A stretch of 64,000 nucleotides of DNA from Blastomonas natatoria (GCF_003201955.1 NZ_QJJM01000010.1:1-64000), one strand, 5' to 3'. Shown: positions 38,486 to 55,219, numbered from the stretch's first letter. Numbers and translations: made by a program. Notes: a model not told the origin generated them from the letters alone.

Positions 38486-39046
38486 ATGCTCCGCATCATC
38501 TCGGGCGAATGGCGGGGGCGCAAGCTGAAGGCCCCGCCGGGCGACACCACCCGCCCCACCGCCGATCGCACCCGCGAGACGCTGTTCTCGATGCTCACCA
38601 GCCGCTTGGGTTCTTTCGAGGAACTGAGCGTGCTCGACCTTTTCGCAGGCTCAGGTGCGCTGGGGCTGGAAGCCTTGTCGCGCGGCGCGGCCAGTTGCAC
38701 CTTTGTCGAACAGGACCGTCCGGCGATCGACGTGCTCAAGGGCAATATCCGGCTGCTCGGAGCGGAGGCGCGCTGCGAGGTGCGGCCCAGTTCAGCATTG
38801 TCGCTGGGCCCTGCGATCAAGCCGTTCGACCTGATTCTGCTCGACCCGCCTTATGGCACAGGCGCGGGCGCGGTGGCGCTCGACAAGCTGAACCGGCTGG
38901 GCTGGTTCGCGCCGTCGAGCTGGATCAGCGTGGAAACATCGGCCAGGGAAAAGCTCGACGTCTCCGGGTTCGAGATCGATGCAGAGCGGGTCGTCGGCAA
39001 GGCAAAGCTCACGCTGTTGCGGCCGTTGGGCGATGTGATAGACTGA
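38486..39046 (+). CDS. rsmD: 16S rRNA (guanine966-N2)-methyltransferase
   Basis: A 186-residue class I methyltransferase. It begins MLRIISGEWRGRKLKAP as in RsmD; the SAM loop is LDLFAGSGALGLEALSRGA and the catalytic D-P-P-Y motif is LILLDPPYGTG. It methylates G966 of 16S rRNA in the assembled 30S particle. It follows the RluB-like gene and precedes a toxin-antitoxin pair by four bases. Confidence 0.94.
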   Translation: MLRIISGEWRGRKLKAPPGDTTRPTADRTRETLFSMLTSRLGSFEELSVLDLFAGSGALGLEALSRGAASCTFVEQDRPAIDVLKGNIRLLGAEARCEVRPSSALSLGPAIKPFDLILLDPPYGTGAGAVALDKLNRLGWFAPSSWISVETSAREKLDVSGFEIDAERVVGKAKLTLLRPLGDVID

Positions 39047-39050
39047 TCCC

Positions 39051-39242
39051 ATGGCTAAATATTCGCCCATCGAGTCCGAATTCGCCTCGTCCGAAGAGGA
39101 AGAGGCTTATGATACGTGGTTTCGCGCCAAAGTGGAACGTGCGCTGCAATCGGGCGGGCCATATATCCCGCATGAAGAAGTCATGAGGCAGATGCGCGAA
39201 ATCATCAGCAAATATGAAACCCCTGAAGCTGATCTGGACTGA
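39051..39242 (+). CDS. RelB/ParD-type antitoxin
   Basis: A 63-residue acidic-to-amphipathic protein (SSEEEEAYDTWFRAKVERAL; HEEVMRQMREIISKY) of the short RelB-like 'stability determinant' type paired with RelE/ParE toxins. It is intact. The downstream toxin frame starts 29 bases before this gene stops, the usual overlap of such modules. Confidence 0.75.
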   Translation: MAKYSPIESEFASSEEEEAYDTWFRAKVERALQSGGPYIPHEEVMRQMREIISKYETPEADLD

Positions 39243-39496
39243 GGCGGCGCTCGCCGATCTTCGGGACATATCGGAATACATTGCGTCACGGAACGTACGT
39301 GCCGCAAGAAAGCTGGAAGACGCTATCCTGGCCTGTGCTGATCGGTTGACCCAGCATCCACTCATGTACAAGGACCGGACGGGTGAATGGAACGCGGGAA
39401 GCCATTGTCCACCCTAACTACATCATCATCTATCGCGTGACCGACGATGCAGTGATCATGGCCGCTGTGATGCATGCCCGTCAGCAATATCCCTGA
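39214..39496 (+). pseudogene. RelE/ParE-family toxin, frameshifted
   Basis: The first 53 or so residues (LIWTEAALADLRDISEYIA; RKLEDAIL) are a normal ParE N-terminus. After MYKD the frame goes off and stops at 39417. In the +1 frame from 39377 the missing C-terminus is intact: GRVNGTREAIVHPNYIIIYR, ending MHARQQYP at the stop 39494-39496. One extra base near 39370-39376 (in AAGGACCGGA) explains this. The repaired protein would have about 93 residues, the family size. A sequencing error in the short C/G run is the alternative. Confidence 0.8.
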
Positions 39497-39499
39497 GCG

Positions 39500-40768
39500 C
39501 TATCCGGCAACCGCCCGCCCCCGTTGCGCCCATAGCCCGGCAAAGCTGACCAGGCCCGCCGCCGCCAGATACAGGCCCACGGCATCCGCGCCGCCGCGAT
39601 CGGCCAGCGCCTGCGCGGCGATCGGGGCGAGCGCGCCGCCGATGATGCCTCCACCGTTAAAGGCTACCGATGCTCCGGTATAGCGCACTCGCGCCGGGAA
39701 TTGCTGCGGCAGCCAGGCACCCAATGGGCCATAGACAAAGCCCATGACCAATAATGCGACCGAGAGCGCGATCCAGGCGAGCCAGAGCGATCCGGACCCC
39801 AGCAGCGGCCCGAACATCAGGCCGACACCCACCGTGGCCGCGCAGCCGATCATCAGCACGCGCCCACTGGTAGTCGCGTCCGAGCGATAGCCCGAGATGA
39901 CGATGCCCAGCGCCAGGAACAGGATTGCGCCCAGCTGGACGATCAGGAAGCTGGTGCGGTCGTGCCCCAGCGCGGTCGTCGCATAGCCCAAAGCGAATGC
40001 CGTCGAGAGATAGAAGATCGCAAAGCAGGCGACGACCGCGAAGGTTCCCGCCAGCGTCGCGCGCAGATGATGGCGCAGCAGTTCGGCCACCGGGACCGGC
40101 GCGGGACGTTCTGCCTCCAGCACGCGCGCGAAATCGGGTGTCTCGCTGATTTTCAGGCGCACCCAGAGGCCGAGACCCACAAGGATGCCGCTGGCAAGAA
40201 ACGGCACGCGCCAGCCCCAGGCGACAAACTGCTCTTCGGTCAGGTTCAGCCCCAGCAGCAGGAACAGCCCGTTGGCAGCGATGAACCCGACAGGCGCTCC
40301 CAGTTGTGGGGCCATGCCGAAGCGCGCCGACCAGCCAGACGGCGCATTTTCCACCGCCAGCAGCGCCGCGCCGCCCCATTCGCCGCCCAGACCGAAACCC
40401 TGGCCGAACCGCAGGATGCACAGCAGCAACGGCGCGACCCAGCCCACCATCTGCCAGGTCGGCAGGAAGGCGATCAGCAGCGTCGACCCGCCCATCAGCA
40501 GCAGCGATGCGACCAGGGTGGACTTGCGCCCGATCCGGTCGCCGAAATGCCCGAACGCGATGGCCCCGACCGGCCGCGCGAAAAAGGCCAGGCCAAAGCT
40601 CATATAGCTCAGCATCAGCTGCGCCGAGGCGCTGTCGGACGGGAAGAACAGCGGTCCGAACACCAGAGCGGCGGCGGTCGCATAGATATAGAAATCGTAG
40701 AATTCGACCGCGGTGCCGACCAGCGAGGCGGTCAGCACGCGGGCATGGGCACGATATGGATGCATCAT
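39500..40768 (-). CDS. MHS-family MFS transporter
   Basis: A 422-residue proton symporter of the metabolite:H+ type. ASLVGTAVEFYDFYIYATAA, the GHFGDRIGRKSTLVASLLLMG loop and GFGLGGEWGGAALLAVENAP are MHS signatures. Unlike the transporter at 13961-15631 it has no large insertion. Substrates in the family are organic acids, shikimate, proline or betaine. GGAAGGGGAGA directly precedes paired ATGs at 40768 and 40765. It stands alone and ends four bases from the broken toxin gene. Confidence 0.87.
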   Translation of the reverse strand: MMHPYRAHARVLTASLVGTAVEFYDFYIYATAAALVFGPLFFPSDSASAQLMLSYMSFGLAFFARPVGAIAFGHFGDRIGRKSTLVASLLLMGGSTLLIAFLPTWQMVGWVAPLLLCILRFGQGFGLGGEWGGAALLAVENAPSGWSARFGMAPQLGAPVGFIAANGLFLLLGLNLTEEQFVAWGWRVPFLASGILVGLGLWVRLKISETPDFARVLEAERPAPVPVAELLRHHLRATLAGTFAVVACFAIFYLSTAFALGYATTALGHDRTSFLIVQLGAILFLALGIVISGYRSDATTSGRVLMIGCAATVGVGLMFGPLLGSGSLWLAWIALSVALLVMGFVYGPLGAWLPQQFPARVRYTGASVAFNGGGIIGGALAPIAAQALADRGGADAVGLYLAAAGLVSFAGLWAQRGRAVAG

Positions 40769-40924
40769 TCTCCCCTTCCCGAGCGGGCAACCGTTAGCGC
40801 CGGACCTGCCCTTGGCAAGCAAAAGCCATGCGCCCTGTCGGGGACGAAAACAGCCAAAAGGGGCCGCGGTTGCCCGCGACCCCTTTCAGGAAGATGGGAA
40901 GAGTGAAGGGTAGTTCAGGAACGA

Positions 40925-41626
40925 TCAGGCAGCGATCACGTCGCCATCGGCCTCCGGATCGCGCAGCACATAGCCACGGCCCCAGACGGTCTCGATATAA
41001 TTTTCGCCACCGCACGCCAGCGCGAGCTTCTTGCGCAGCTTGCAGATGAAGACGTCGATGATCTTGAGTTCGGGCTCGTCCATGCCGCCATAAAGATGGT
41101 TCAGGAACATCTCCTTGGTCAGCGTGGTGCCCTTGCGCAGCGACAGCAGCTCGAGCATCGCATATTCCTTGCCGGTCAGGTGCACGCGGGCGCCATCGAC
41201 CTCGACGGTCTTGGCATCCAGGTTGACGGCCAGCTTGCCGGTGCGGATGACGCTTTGCGAATGGCCCTTGGAACGGCGCACCACGGCATGGATGCGCGCG
41301 ATCAGCTCTTCGCGATGGAAGGGCTTGGTCACGTAATCGTCGGCACCGAAGCCGAACGAACGCACCTTGCTGTCCATTTCCGAAATGCCGGACAGGATCA
41401 GTACCGGCGTCTGCACCTTGGCGACGCGCAGCTTCTTCAGCACGTCATAGCCGTGCATGTCGGGCAGGTTCAGGTCGAGCAGGATGATGTCGTAATCATA
41501 GAGCCTGCCCAGATCCAGGCCTTCCTCGCCGAGGTCGGTGGTATAGACATTGAATCCCTCGGTGGTGAGCATAAGCTCGATTGCCTTGGCCGTGGTCGGC
41601 TCATCTTCGATCAAAAGCACCCGCAT
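40925..41626 (-). CDS. ctrA: Cell-cycle response regulator CtrA
   Basis: A 233-residue OmpR-type regulator. It starts [10 protein letters not shown]; the phospho-acceptor is Asp51 in [14 protein letters not shown], and [26 protein letters not shown] is the CtrA linker. The winged helix is nearly the canonical one ([38 protein letters not shown]). CtrA controls cell-cycle, motility and division genes; in sphingomonads it mainly governs motility-type functions. The C-terminus ends AA, like CtrA proteins recognised by ClpXP. Its promoter region has a CtrA box, so self-regulation is likely. Confidence 0.95.
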   Translation of the reverse strand: MRVLLIEDEPTTAKAIELMLTTEGFNVYTTDLGEEGLDLGRLYDYDIILLDLNLPDMHGYDVLKKLRVAKVQTPVLILSGISEMDSKVRSFGFGADDYVTKPFHREELIARIHAVVRRSKGHSQSVIRTGKLAVNLDAKTVEVDGARVHLTGKEYAMLELLSLRKGTTLTKEMFLNHLYGGMDEPELKIIDVFICKLRKKLALACGGENYIETVWGRGYVLRDPEADGDVIAA

Positions 41627-41701
41627 GTGCAGCCCCTTTTCGCCCGTGCCATCGGCACCGTTCAGTCATCTGGACCCAAGAACGGATCGACGAGGAAAAC
41701 A

Positions 41702-41803
41702 TTAACCATATTTTTTTGGGCGCAAAAGGTTAATTTTGGATTAACCGGCCCGACTCCGCGAGTCGCAATGGCCTGGGCGAGCACGGACGGGTCGCAAAGA
41801 CTC
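41702..41803 (-). promoter_or_regulatory. ctrA upstream region: CtrA box and three GANTC sites
   Basis: A full CtrA box TTAATTTTGGATTAAC (TTAA-N7-TTAAC) is at 41730-41745, about 105 bases before ctrA, and a half-site TTAACCAT is at 41702-41709. GANTC sites for the CcrM methyltransferase lie at 41752-41756, 41760-41764 and 41799-41803; the first two form the palindrome GACTCCGCGAGTC. Caulobacter ctrA is controlled by CtrA and by methylation through GcrA at such sites. Confidence 0.75.
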
Positions 41804-41859
41804 CTGTTTCCGGTGCTTTGACGGTCCCTTTCGGTTCGTCGCATTTGTACCGGTTAACT

Positions 41860-41878
41860 CCAATTGGTTTCCAATTGG
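41860..41878. repeat. Tandem CCAATTGG palindromes
   Basis: Two copies of CCAATTGG at 41860-41867 and 41871-41878 are separated by TTT, so their centres are 11 bp apart, one helical turn. GGTTAAC lies just before and GGTAAC just after. The block is at the far end of the ctrA upstream region and beyond the LysR stop. The binding protein is unknown. Confidence 0.6.
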
Positions 41879-41898
41879 TAACGGGCCGAGACACGAAT

Positions 41899-42807
41899 TT
41901 ACTCCCCCAGCCCACCTTCCGCCAGCCTGGGACGGAGCCACGCGATCAAGGCATCCACGCGTGCGGGACGATGCGGCGATGGTGGGGTGACGATGCTGAG
42001 CGTCAGCGGCTCGAACCGCCAGTTAGGCAGCAATTCGATCAGCCGCCCGTCAGACAGCCCCTCGAGGCAGAAGAAATCGGGCAAGGCCGCGATACACTGG
42101 CCGTCGAGCACGGCGGGCATCGCAGCATCGGCATTGTTGACGATCAGCGCAGGTCTGGCCCGGGCCAGCACCCGCGTGCCGTCCGGGCCGGTCAATGGCC
42201 AGAGCCCCGGCTGCGTGCTGTTGGCATAGTGGACGCCCTTGTGGCCCTCAAGATCTGCGGGATGGCGCGGCGTACCGTGGAGGGCGCAATAGCCCGGTGC
42301 GGCGATCAGATAGAGCTTGACGGTGCGCAGGCGGATCGCGCGCAGACTGCTGTCGGGCAGCACGGCGATGCGCAGCGCCAGGTCGAAGCCCTGATCGACC
42401 AGATCCACCCGAGCGTCGGACAGGTGCATGTCGATCAATATGCCTGGATGCAGCGCCATGAATTGCGCAATCAGCGGCGCGACCGCGCTGAGGCCAAAGC
42501 TCATCGGCACGGCGATCCGCACCGTTCCATTGAGCAGCACAGCCTCGTCGCGTGCGGCCTCGACCGCCGCCTCGCCATCCATGCGGATGCGCCGGGCATG
42601 ATCAACAAGCGACCGCCCCGCTGCGGAAAGCGACAGCCGCCGCGAGGTTCGATGAAACAGCACGGTGCCCAGTTCCGCCTCAAGCCGCGACACGGCCTTG
42701 GAGACCTTGGCCTTGGACAGGCTGAGCGCTTCTGCTGCCGCAGTGAAGCTGCCCGTATCGGCAACGGCGGCAAAAACGGCCCAGGCCTCGAAATCCGGGA
42801 GTCGCAT
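41899..42807 (-). CDS. LysR-family transcriptional regulator
   Basis: A 302-residue regulator. The N-terminal helix-turn-helix (AWAVFAAVADTGSFTAAAEALSLSKAKVSKAVSRLEAEL) and the periplasmic-binding-like effector domain (NGTVRIAVPMSFGLSAVAPLIAQFM) are intact. It is divergent from the pirin and wrbA genes across 113 bases, the classic LysR arrangement, so it probably controls them in response to quinones or electrophiles. The start at 42807 fits the family; earlier frames would enter the divergent promoter. Confidence 0.9.
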   Translation of the reverse strand: MRLPDFEAWAVFAAVADTGSFTAAAEALSLSKAKVSKAVSRLEAELGTVLFHRTSRRLSLSAAGRSLVDHARRIRMDGEAAVEAARDEAVLLNGTVRIAVPMSFGLSAVAPLIAQFMALHPGILIDMHLSDARVDLVDQGFDLALRIAVLPDSSLRAIRLRTVKLYLIAAPGYCALHGTPRHPADLEGHKGVHYANSTQPGLWPLTGPDGTRVLARARPALIVNNADAAMPAVLDGQCIAALPDFFCLEGLSDGRLIELLPNWRFEPLTLSIVTPPSPHRPARVDALIAWLRPRLAEGGLGE

Positions 42808-42920
42808 AATTGGAAACAATCCTTTTCCAGACTGGCTATTTCGGAAACGATAGCGCAAGCCTATCTGTTGCTCAAGCCAAGCGGTCGGCACAGGACCGAT
42901 CCCGGCAAGGAGCAAGTGAC

Positions 42921-43631
42921 ATGATCGAGAAACGCGATTTTTCCACTCTGGGTCACGCCAATCACGGCTGGCTCAATGCCCGCCATCATTTCTCGTTCGG
43001 CGGCTATCACGATCCGGCCCGCATGGGCTGGGGTAGCTTGCGCGTCTGGAACGATGACGAGATCGCCCCCAAGAGCGGTTTCCCCACCCATCCGCATCGC
43101 GACATGGAAATCATCACCTATGTCCGCACCGGCGCGATCACCCATCGCGACAGCCTGGGCAATGAAGGCCGCACCGAGGCCGGCGATGTTCAGGTGATGA
43201 GCGCAGGCACTGGCGTGGCGCATAGCGAGTTCAACCTGGAGGACGAGGAAACCCGGCTGTTCCAGATCTGGATCATTCCCGATGAGGCGGGCGGTGCGCC
43301 GCGCTGGGATGCCAAGCAGTTCCCCAAGGGTGAGCGTTCGGGCAAGCTGGAAGTCCTGGCCAGCGGCCGTGACGAGGACATCCTGGCGGGCGCGCTGATG
43401 ATCCGGGCCGATGCGCGGTTGTCCGGGGCAACCCTGGCCAAGGGCGACAGCATCACCCACCGGATCGACCCGGCTTATGCCGGGTATCTGGTGGTGTCTG
43501 CGGGCAGCGTCAGCGTCAACGGCGTCGAGATCGGCGAACGCGATGCTGCAGCGATCACCCGCGAACCCGAGATCACGATCACGGCGCTGGAAGATGCCGA
43601 ATTCCTGATCGCGGAGACCCGCACCCACTGA
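42921..43631 (+). CDS. Pirin family protein (YhaK/YhhW type)
   Basis: A 236-residue bicupin. The N-terminal cupin carries the metal ligands in [15 protein letters not shown] and [10 protein letters not shown] (two His pairs plus His and Glu), as in YhhW-type quercetin 2,3-dioxygenases. The C-terminal cupin is degenerate. Such pirins oxidise flavonols or act as redox-sensing cofactors. AAGGAG lies before the ATG. It shares its direction with wrbA and diverges from the LysR gene. Confidence 0.9.
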   Translation: MIEKRDFSTLGHANHGWLNARHHFSFGGYHDPARMGWGSLRVWNDDEIAPKSGFPTHPHRDMEIITYVRTGAITHRDSLGNEGRTEAGDVQVMSAGTGVAHSEFNLEDEETRLFQIWIIPDEAGGAPRWDAKQFPKGERSGKLEVLASGRDEDILAGALMIRADARLSGATLAKGDSITHRIDPAYAGYLVVSAGSVSVNGVEIGERDAAAITREPEITITALEDAEFLIAETRTH

Positions 43632-43642
43632 TCCCTCCCCCG

Positions 43643-43674
43643 CCCCGCCGCCTTCCCCCTTCCGGGCGGCGGGG
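43643..43674. terminator. GC-rich hairpin between pirin and wrbA genes
   Basis: CCCCGCCGCC pairs with GGGCGGCGGGG across an 11-base loop, and CACCCCTTTTC follows. It may attenuate read-through or stabilise the pirin message, leaving wrbA partly downstream. Confidence 0.55.
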
Positions 43675-43713
43675 CACCCCTTTTCATCCCCGATTTCATC
43701 AAGGAGAATTCCC

Positions 43714-44313
43714 ATGGCAAAGGTTCTGGTGCTGTATTATTCGTCTTATGGCCATGTCGAGACGATGGCCGAGGCTGTCGCAGAAGGCGCGCGCGGCGAA
43801 GGCGCGGACGTGACCATCAGGCGCGTCCCCGAAACCGTTCCCGAAGAGGTTGCCCGTGCGAGCCATTTCAAGCTCGACCAGGCGGCCGAGATCGCCACCC
43901 CTGAAGAGCTGGCCGATTACGATGCGATCATCGTCGGCACCGGCACCCGTTTCGGCCGCATGTCGAGCCAGATGGCGGCCTTCTGGGACCGCACCGGTGG
44001 CTTGTGGGCCAAGGGCGCGCTGGTGGGCAAGGTCGGTGCCTCGTTCACCTCGACTGCCAGCCAGCATGGCGGCCAGGAGACGACGCATTTCTCGATCCTC
44101 ACCAACCTGCTGCATCATGGCCTGACCATCGTAGGCCTCGATTATGGCTTCCAGGGTCAGCTGAGCAATGAAGAGGTTGCCGGCGGATCGCCTTATGGTG
44201 CCAGCACCATTGCCGGCGGTGACGGATCGCGCCAGCCGCATCAGATCGATCTGGATGGCGCACGCTATCTGGGGGCCAAGGTCGCGCGCACGGCGGCCAA
44301 GCTGACGGCATAA
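43714..44313 (+). CDS. wrbA: WrbA NAD(P)H:quinone oxidoreductase
   Basis: A 199-residue flavodoxin-fold quinone reductase. [16 protein letters not shown] binds the FMN phosphate and [17 protein letters not shown] is the WrbA signature. AAGGAG is in front of the ATG. It follows the pirin gene under a divergent LysR regulator, a set that fits defence against quinones. It is one of two WrbA proteins in the window; the other is in the TonB-receptor operon. Confidence 0.93.
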   Translation: MAKVLVLYYSSYGHVETMAEAVAEGARGEGADVTIRRVPETVPEEVARASHFKLDQAAEIATPEELADYDAIIVGTGTRFGRMSSQMAAFWDRTGGLWAKGALVGKVGASFTSTASQHGGQETTHFSILTNLLHHGLTIVGLDYGFQGQLSNEEVAGGSPYGASTIAGGDGSRQPHQIDLDGARYLGAKVARTAAKLTA

Positions 44314-44522
44314 TTCCCTAATCCCCTTCCCCTCCCCGCCCGCTCGGGAGCTTTCCGCTCGCGCCCTGCCAGACAGGGTGCGGGCGGTTTGCATTGGCAC
44401 CCTGCGCTTGAGGCGCGCAGGCATCTGGTTGGCAGCCCCTGTTTCCTTCAGGATGTGCTACGGACGACACAGGGCCAGCCGCCGTCTGTGTCCGGACGGG
44501 GCGCGAGATCAGGGAGATTCAC

Positions 44523-45092
44523 ATGCCATCCATGCGTTACACATCCATTCTGTGCCTGCTGGCGCTGAGCATCGGTTCATGCCCCGCAACGGGTCATGCG
44601 CAGGACACCATGCGCCCCGGCTTCCATCCGGGCACGACGATCAAGGAATTCGGATCCGTTGCCAGCGTGGAGGGGCACGCCCCCATCCCCGCCGACGCGA
44701 CCTTCAGCATTGCCTTTGATGTCAGCGAGCCTGGCAAGCCCGGGAGCATCAACCGCACCATCGATAGCGCAGCGCGGTTCATCAACATGCATGTAGAGGC
44801 GGGCGTACCGGCCGAAGCGATCCGTATCGCCGTGGTGGTGCACGGCCAGGCCTCCTTCGACCTGACCGACGCGGCCACTTATGCGGCTAAACATGTTGGC
44901 GCGGCCAATGCCAATCTGGCCGCGATCGCCACGCTGCAGCGGCATGACGTGCAGTTCATCCTGTGCGGCCAGAGCGCAGCGGCCCTCGGCATCAGGCGCG
45001 ACCAGCTGGCACCCGGGGTCAGGCTGGCGCTCTCCGCGATGACCGCGCATGCGCAGTTGCAGCAGCAGGGCTATACGCTCAACCCGTTCTGA
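44523..45092 (+). CDS. Periplasmic DsrE-family protein
   Basis: A 189-residue exported protein. The signal peptide (SILCLLALSIGSCPATGHAQ) is followed by a DsrE/DsrF-like fold: FSIAFDVSEPG opens the core, RTIDSAARFINMHV and IRIAVVVHGQA are typical, and FILCGQSAAALG holds a single Cys at the usual active position. Related proteins act in sulfur relay or bind thiols; the role of this exported branch is unknown. It ends 18 bases before a strong bidirectional terminator. Confidence 0.8.
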   Translation: MPSMRYTSILCLLALSIGSCPATGHAQDTMRPGFHPGTTIKEFGSVASVEGHAPIPADATFSIAFDVSEPGKPGSINRTIDSAARFINMHVEAGVPAEAIRIAVVVHGQASFDLTDAATYAAKHVGAANANLAAIATLQRHDVQFILCGQSAAALGIRRDQLAPGVRLALSAMTAHAQLQQQGYTLNPF

Positions 45093-45110
45093 GCCGGGCA
45101 CAGACAAACA

Positions 45111-45145
45111 AAAACCCTGCCGGAATATGCTTCCGGCAGGGTTTT
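45111..45145. terminator. Bidirectional rho-independent terminator
   Basis: AAAACCCTGCCGGAA and TTCCGGCAGGGTTTT are perfect 15-bp arms around TATGC. T-runs occur on both strands (TTTTGTTTT to the right, AAACAAAAA to the left). It ends the DsrE gene on the plus strand and rpoC on the minus strand. Confidence 0.93.
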
Positions 45146-45155
45146 GTTTTGGCTG

Positions 45156-45180
45156 GCTCCTCCAGGCGCACTGGAGGAGC
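45156..45180. terminator. Second hairpin just after rpoC
   Basis: GCTCCTCCAG and CTGGAGGAGC are perfect 10-bp arms with loop GCGCA, 12 bases after the rpoC stop. It has no T-run and probably aids mRNA stability ahead of the main terminator. Confidence 0.6.
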
Positions 45181-45192
45181 GTAGGTCAACGC

Positions 45193-49404
<4,212 letters not shown>

Positions 49405-49437
49405 TTTTTTCGCCTTCCTGGCCCCTCTCCTTCGCAG

Positions 49438-49517
49438 AGAGGGGTTGGGGTGGGGAATTTTCACAGGTGGAGCCCGTATCGGCCCCACCCCCGGCCCCTC
49501 CCCCGAGGGGGAGGGGA
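49438..49517. repeat. Imperfect G/C-rich inverted repeat between rpoB and rpoC
   Basis: GAGGGGTTGGGGTGGGG near 49438-49455 pairs imperfectly with CCCCACCCCCGGCCCCTC near 49483-49500, and a tight hairpin CCCCTCCCCCGAGGGGGAGGGG follows at about 49496-49517. It belongs to the same style of purine/pyrimidine-skewed palindromes as 59183-59265 and the DUF559 repeats. Confidence 0.7.
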
Positions 49518-49524
49518 GTAGTGG

Positions 49525-53703
<4,179 letters not shown>

Positions 53704-53973
53704 AAACGTGTCTTCGCCTTTTCGTGTCTGTCGATTCGGGGCGCACAAAGACGCCAAAAGGCCGCAAGCTCATGAGGACCCCATGAACCGCAGCCTATCG
53801 CGTCAGAATTATCCCTGAAGCTTCCTTCGTTCGGCAGGTCCGCGCAAACCTGTCATGTCTCGAAGCGTCCGGTGTTGGAGCGCGATATAAGCAGCGGTGT
53901 TGGACTTGTCAAACCGCAGCGCGCCGCTTTGCGACGGATGACAGCGCCCTGCCCGGCGCGCTATGCCTCTGCC

Positions 53974-54618
53974 ATGACACGCTATCAGCGCCATCACTGG
54001 CTGCTCGCCGCCGCGCTCGCAGGGCTGGCGGGCTTTGTCGATGCCATCGGCTTTCTGGAAACGGGCGGATTCTTTACGGCTTTCATGTCGGGCAACTCGA
54101 CGCGCATGGCGGTGGGCGCGGTCGGGGATGGTTCGGCAGCGGAGATCGCAGCGGCCATGATCGCGACCTTTGTGGCCGGGGTAACGCTGGGCGCGGCCCT
54201 CGGCAATCGCTGCGACGCCCGCAGGCGCCTGCCAATCACCGTGTTTCTGGTCGCTGCACTGCTCGCGACGGCGGCGGGCCTTGCAATGGCCGGATTTACG
54301 GTAGCGGCGATCGGCTGCACCCTGCTGGCGATGGGCGCGGAGAACACCGCCTTCCAGCGCGAGGGTCAGGTCAGCATCGGGCTTACCTACATGACCGGCA
54401 CTCTGGTCAAGCTGGGCCAGGCGCTCGCGCGGGTGCATGTGCGCGAGCATCGCGGCGAGTGGCTGCCCTATCTGCTGCTATGGGCGGGACTGGTAACGGG
54501 CGCGCTGCTCGGCGCGCTCGCATTCCGTCACTGGGGGCTGAACGCCTTGTGGGTCTCGGCAGGGCTGGGCCTGGCGCTCGCTGGGGTTGCTGCACTGCCC
54601 CGGTTCGCGATGGAATAG
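53974..54618 (+). CDS. YoaK/DUF1275-family membrane protein
   Basis: A 214-residue protein with six or so hydrophobic helices. GLAGFVDAIGFL, GFFTAFMSGNSTRM and GAENTAFQREGQVSIGLTYMTGTLVKLGQ are characteristic of the DUF1275/YoaK family, whose function is unknown. The ATG at 53974 fits family starts; another in-frame ATG is at 53938. It is divergent from rpoB and ends one base before the stop of the convergent PAP2-like gene. Confidence 0.85.
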   Translation: MTRYQRHHWLLAAALAGLAGFVDAIGFLETGGFFTAFMSGNSTRMAVGAVGDGSAAEIAAAMIATFVAGVTLGAALGNRCDARRRLPITVFLVAALLATAAGLAMAGFTVAAIGCTLLAMGAENTAFQREGQVSIGLTYMTGTLVKLGQALARVHVREHRGEWLPYLLLWAGLVTGALLGALAFRHWGLNALWVSAGLGLALAGVAALPRFAME

Positions 54619-54619
54619 G

Positions 54620-55219
54620 TCAGCGTACCACCCGGACCAGATACATCGCGGCGAAACTTGCCAGAGCACCCAAGGCCGCGCTGGCGATCACCTGGCTGGT
54701 CCAGTGTCCCCCCGCAGCGACCCGGCCGACGCACCCGGCAACCAGCAGGGCGACGGCACCCCAGCGCACGATCTGCGCTTCCGGCCCACGCTTGCCCGAT
54801 GACGCCAGCACCAGGGCCGCCGCTGCCGCGCCATAAAAGATCGCGAAGGTCGAGGGCAGACCCGACGAAACACTGGCCTTGGCGACCTGGATCAGCGCCG
54901 GATCGGGCCGCGGGACGAAGATCAGCATCCTCAGGCCCCGCTCTGCTGCCATGGCCAGCGCGATGCCGATCAGCGCTCCTGCAGCCCCGCGCAAATTGGC
55001 GAGCGATGCGGCAAAGACCGCCACCACCAGGGCGCTGACCACGATCAGCGGCCATCCCGCAGTCGATAAAAGCCATTCGATCCACGCCGACTGTACTGGG
55101 ATCAGCGCCTGCAGCTGGCGCGTGATGGCAAGATCCAGCGGCAACGGCCCCTGCACCGCGAAACTCCAGCCGCCCAGAACCAGACCAAGTATTAGAAGTG
55201 CAATCACGGAAGGACGCAT
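54620..55219 (-). CDS. PAP2-like membrane phosphatase, divergent active site
   Basis: A 199-residue protein with about six hydrophobic segments. Motif 1 of the lipid-phosphatase family is kept (Arg97-x6-Arg104-Pro). Motif 2, normally PSGH, reads Pro122-Ser-Thr-Phe125, so the catalytic-support His is missing. Motif 3 reads Arg166-x5-His172-x3-Gln176 where Asp is usual. It may be a degenerate or specialised member, and phosphatase activity is doubtful. It converges tail-to-tail with the YoaK-like gene. Confidence 0.75.
   Translation of the reverse strand: MRPSVIALLILGLVLGGWSFAVQGPLPLDLAITRQLQALIPVQSAWIEWLLSTAGWPLIVVSALVVAVFAASLANLRGAAGALIGIALAMAAERGLRMLIFVPRPDPALIQVAKASVSSGLPSTFAIFYGAAAAALVLASSGKRGPEAQIVRWGAVALLVAGCVGRVAAGGHWTSQVIASAALGALASFAAMYLVRVVR

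Noticed and set aside
39377-39496. An independent small gene after the toxin
   Set aside because: Its 39 residues are exactly the missing C-terminus of the ParE-type toxin in the +1 frame.
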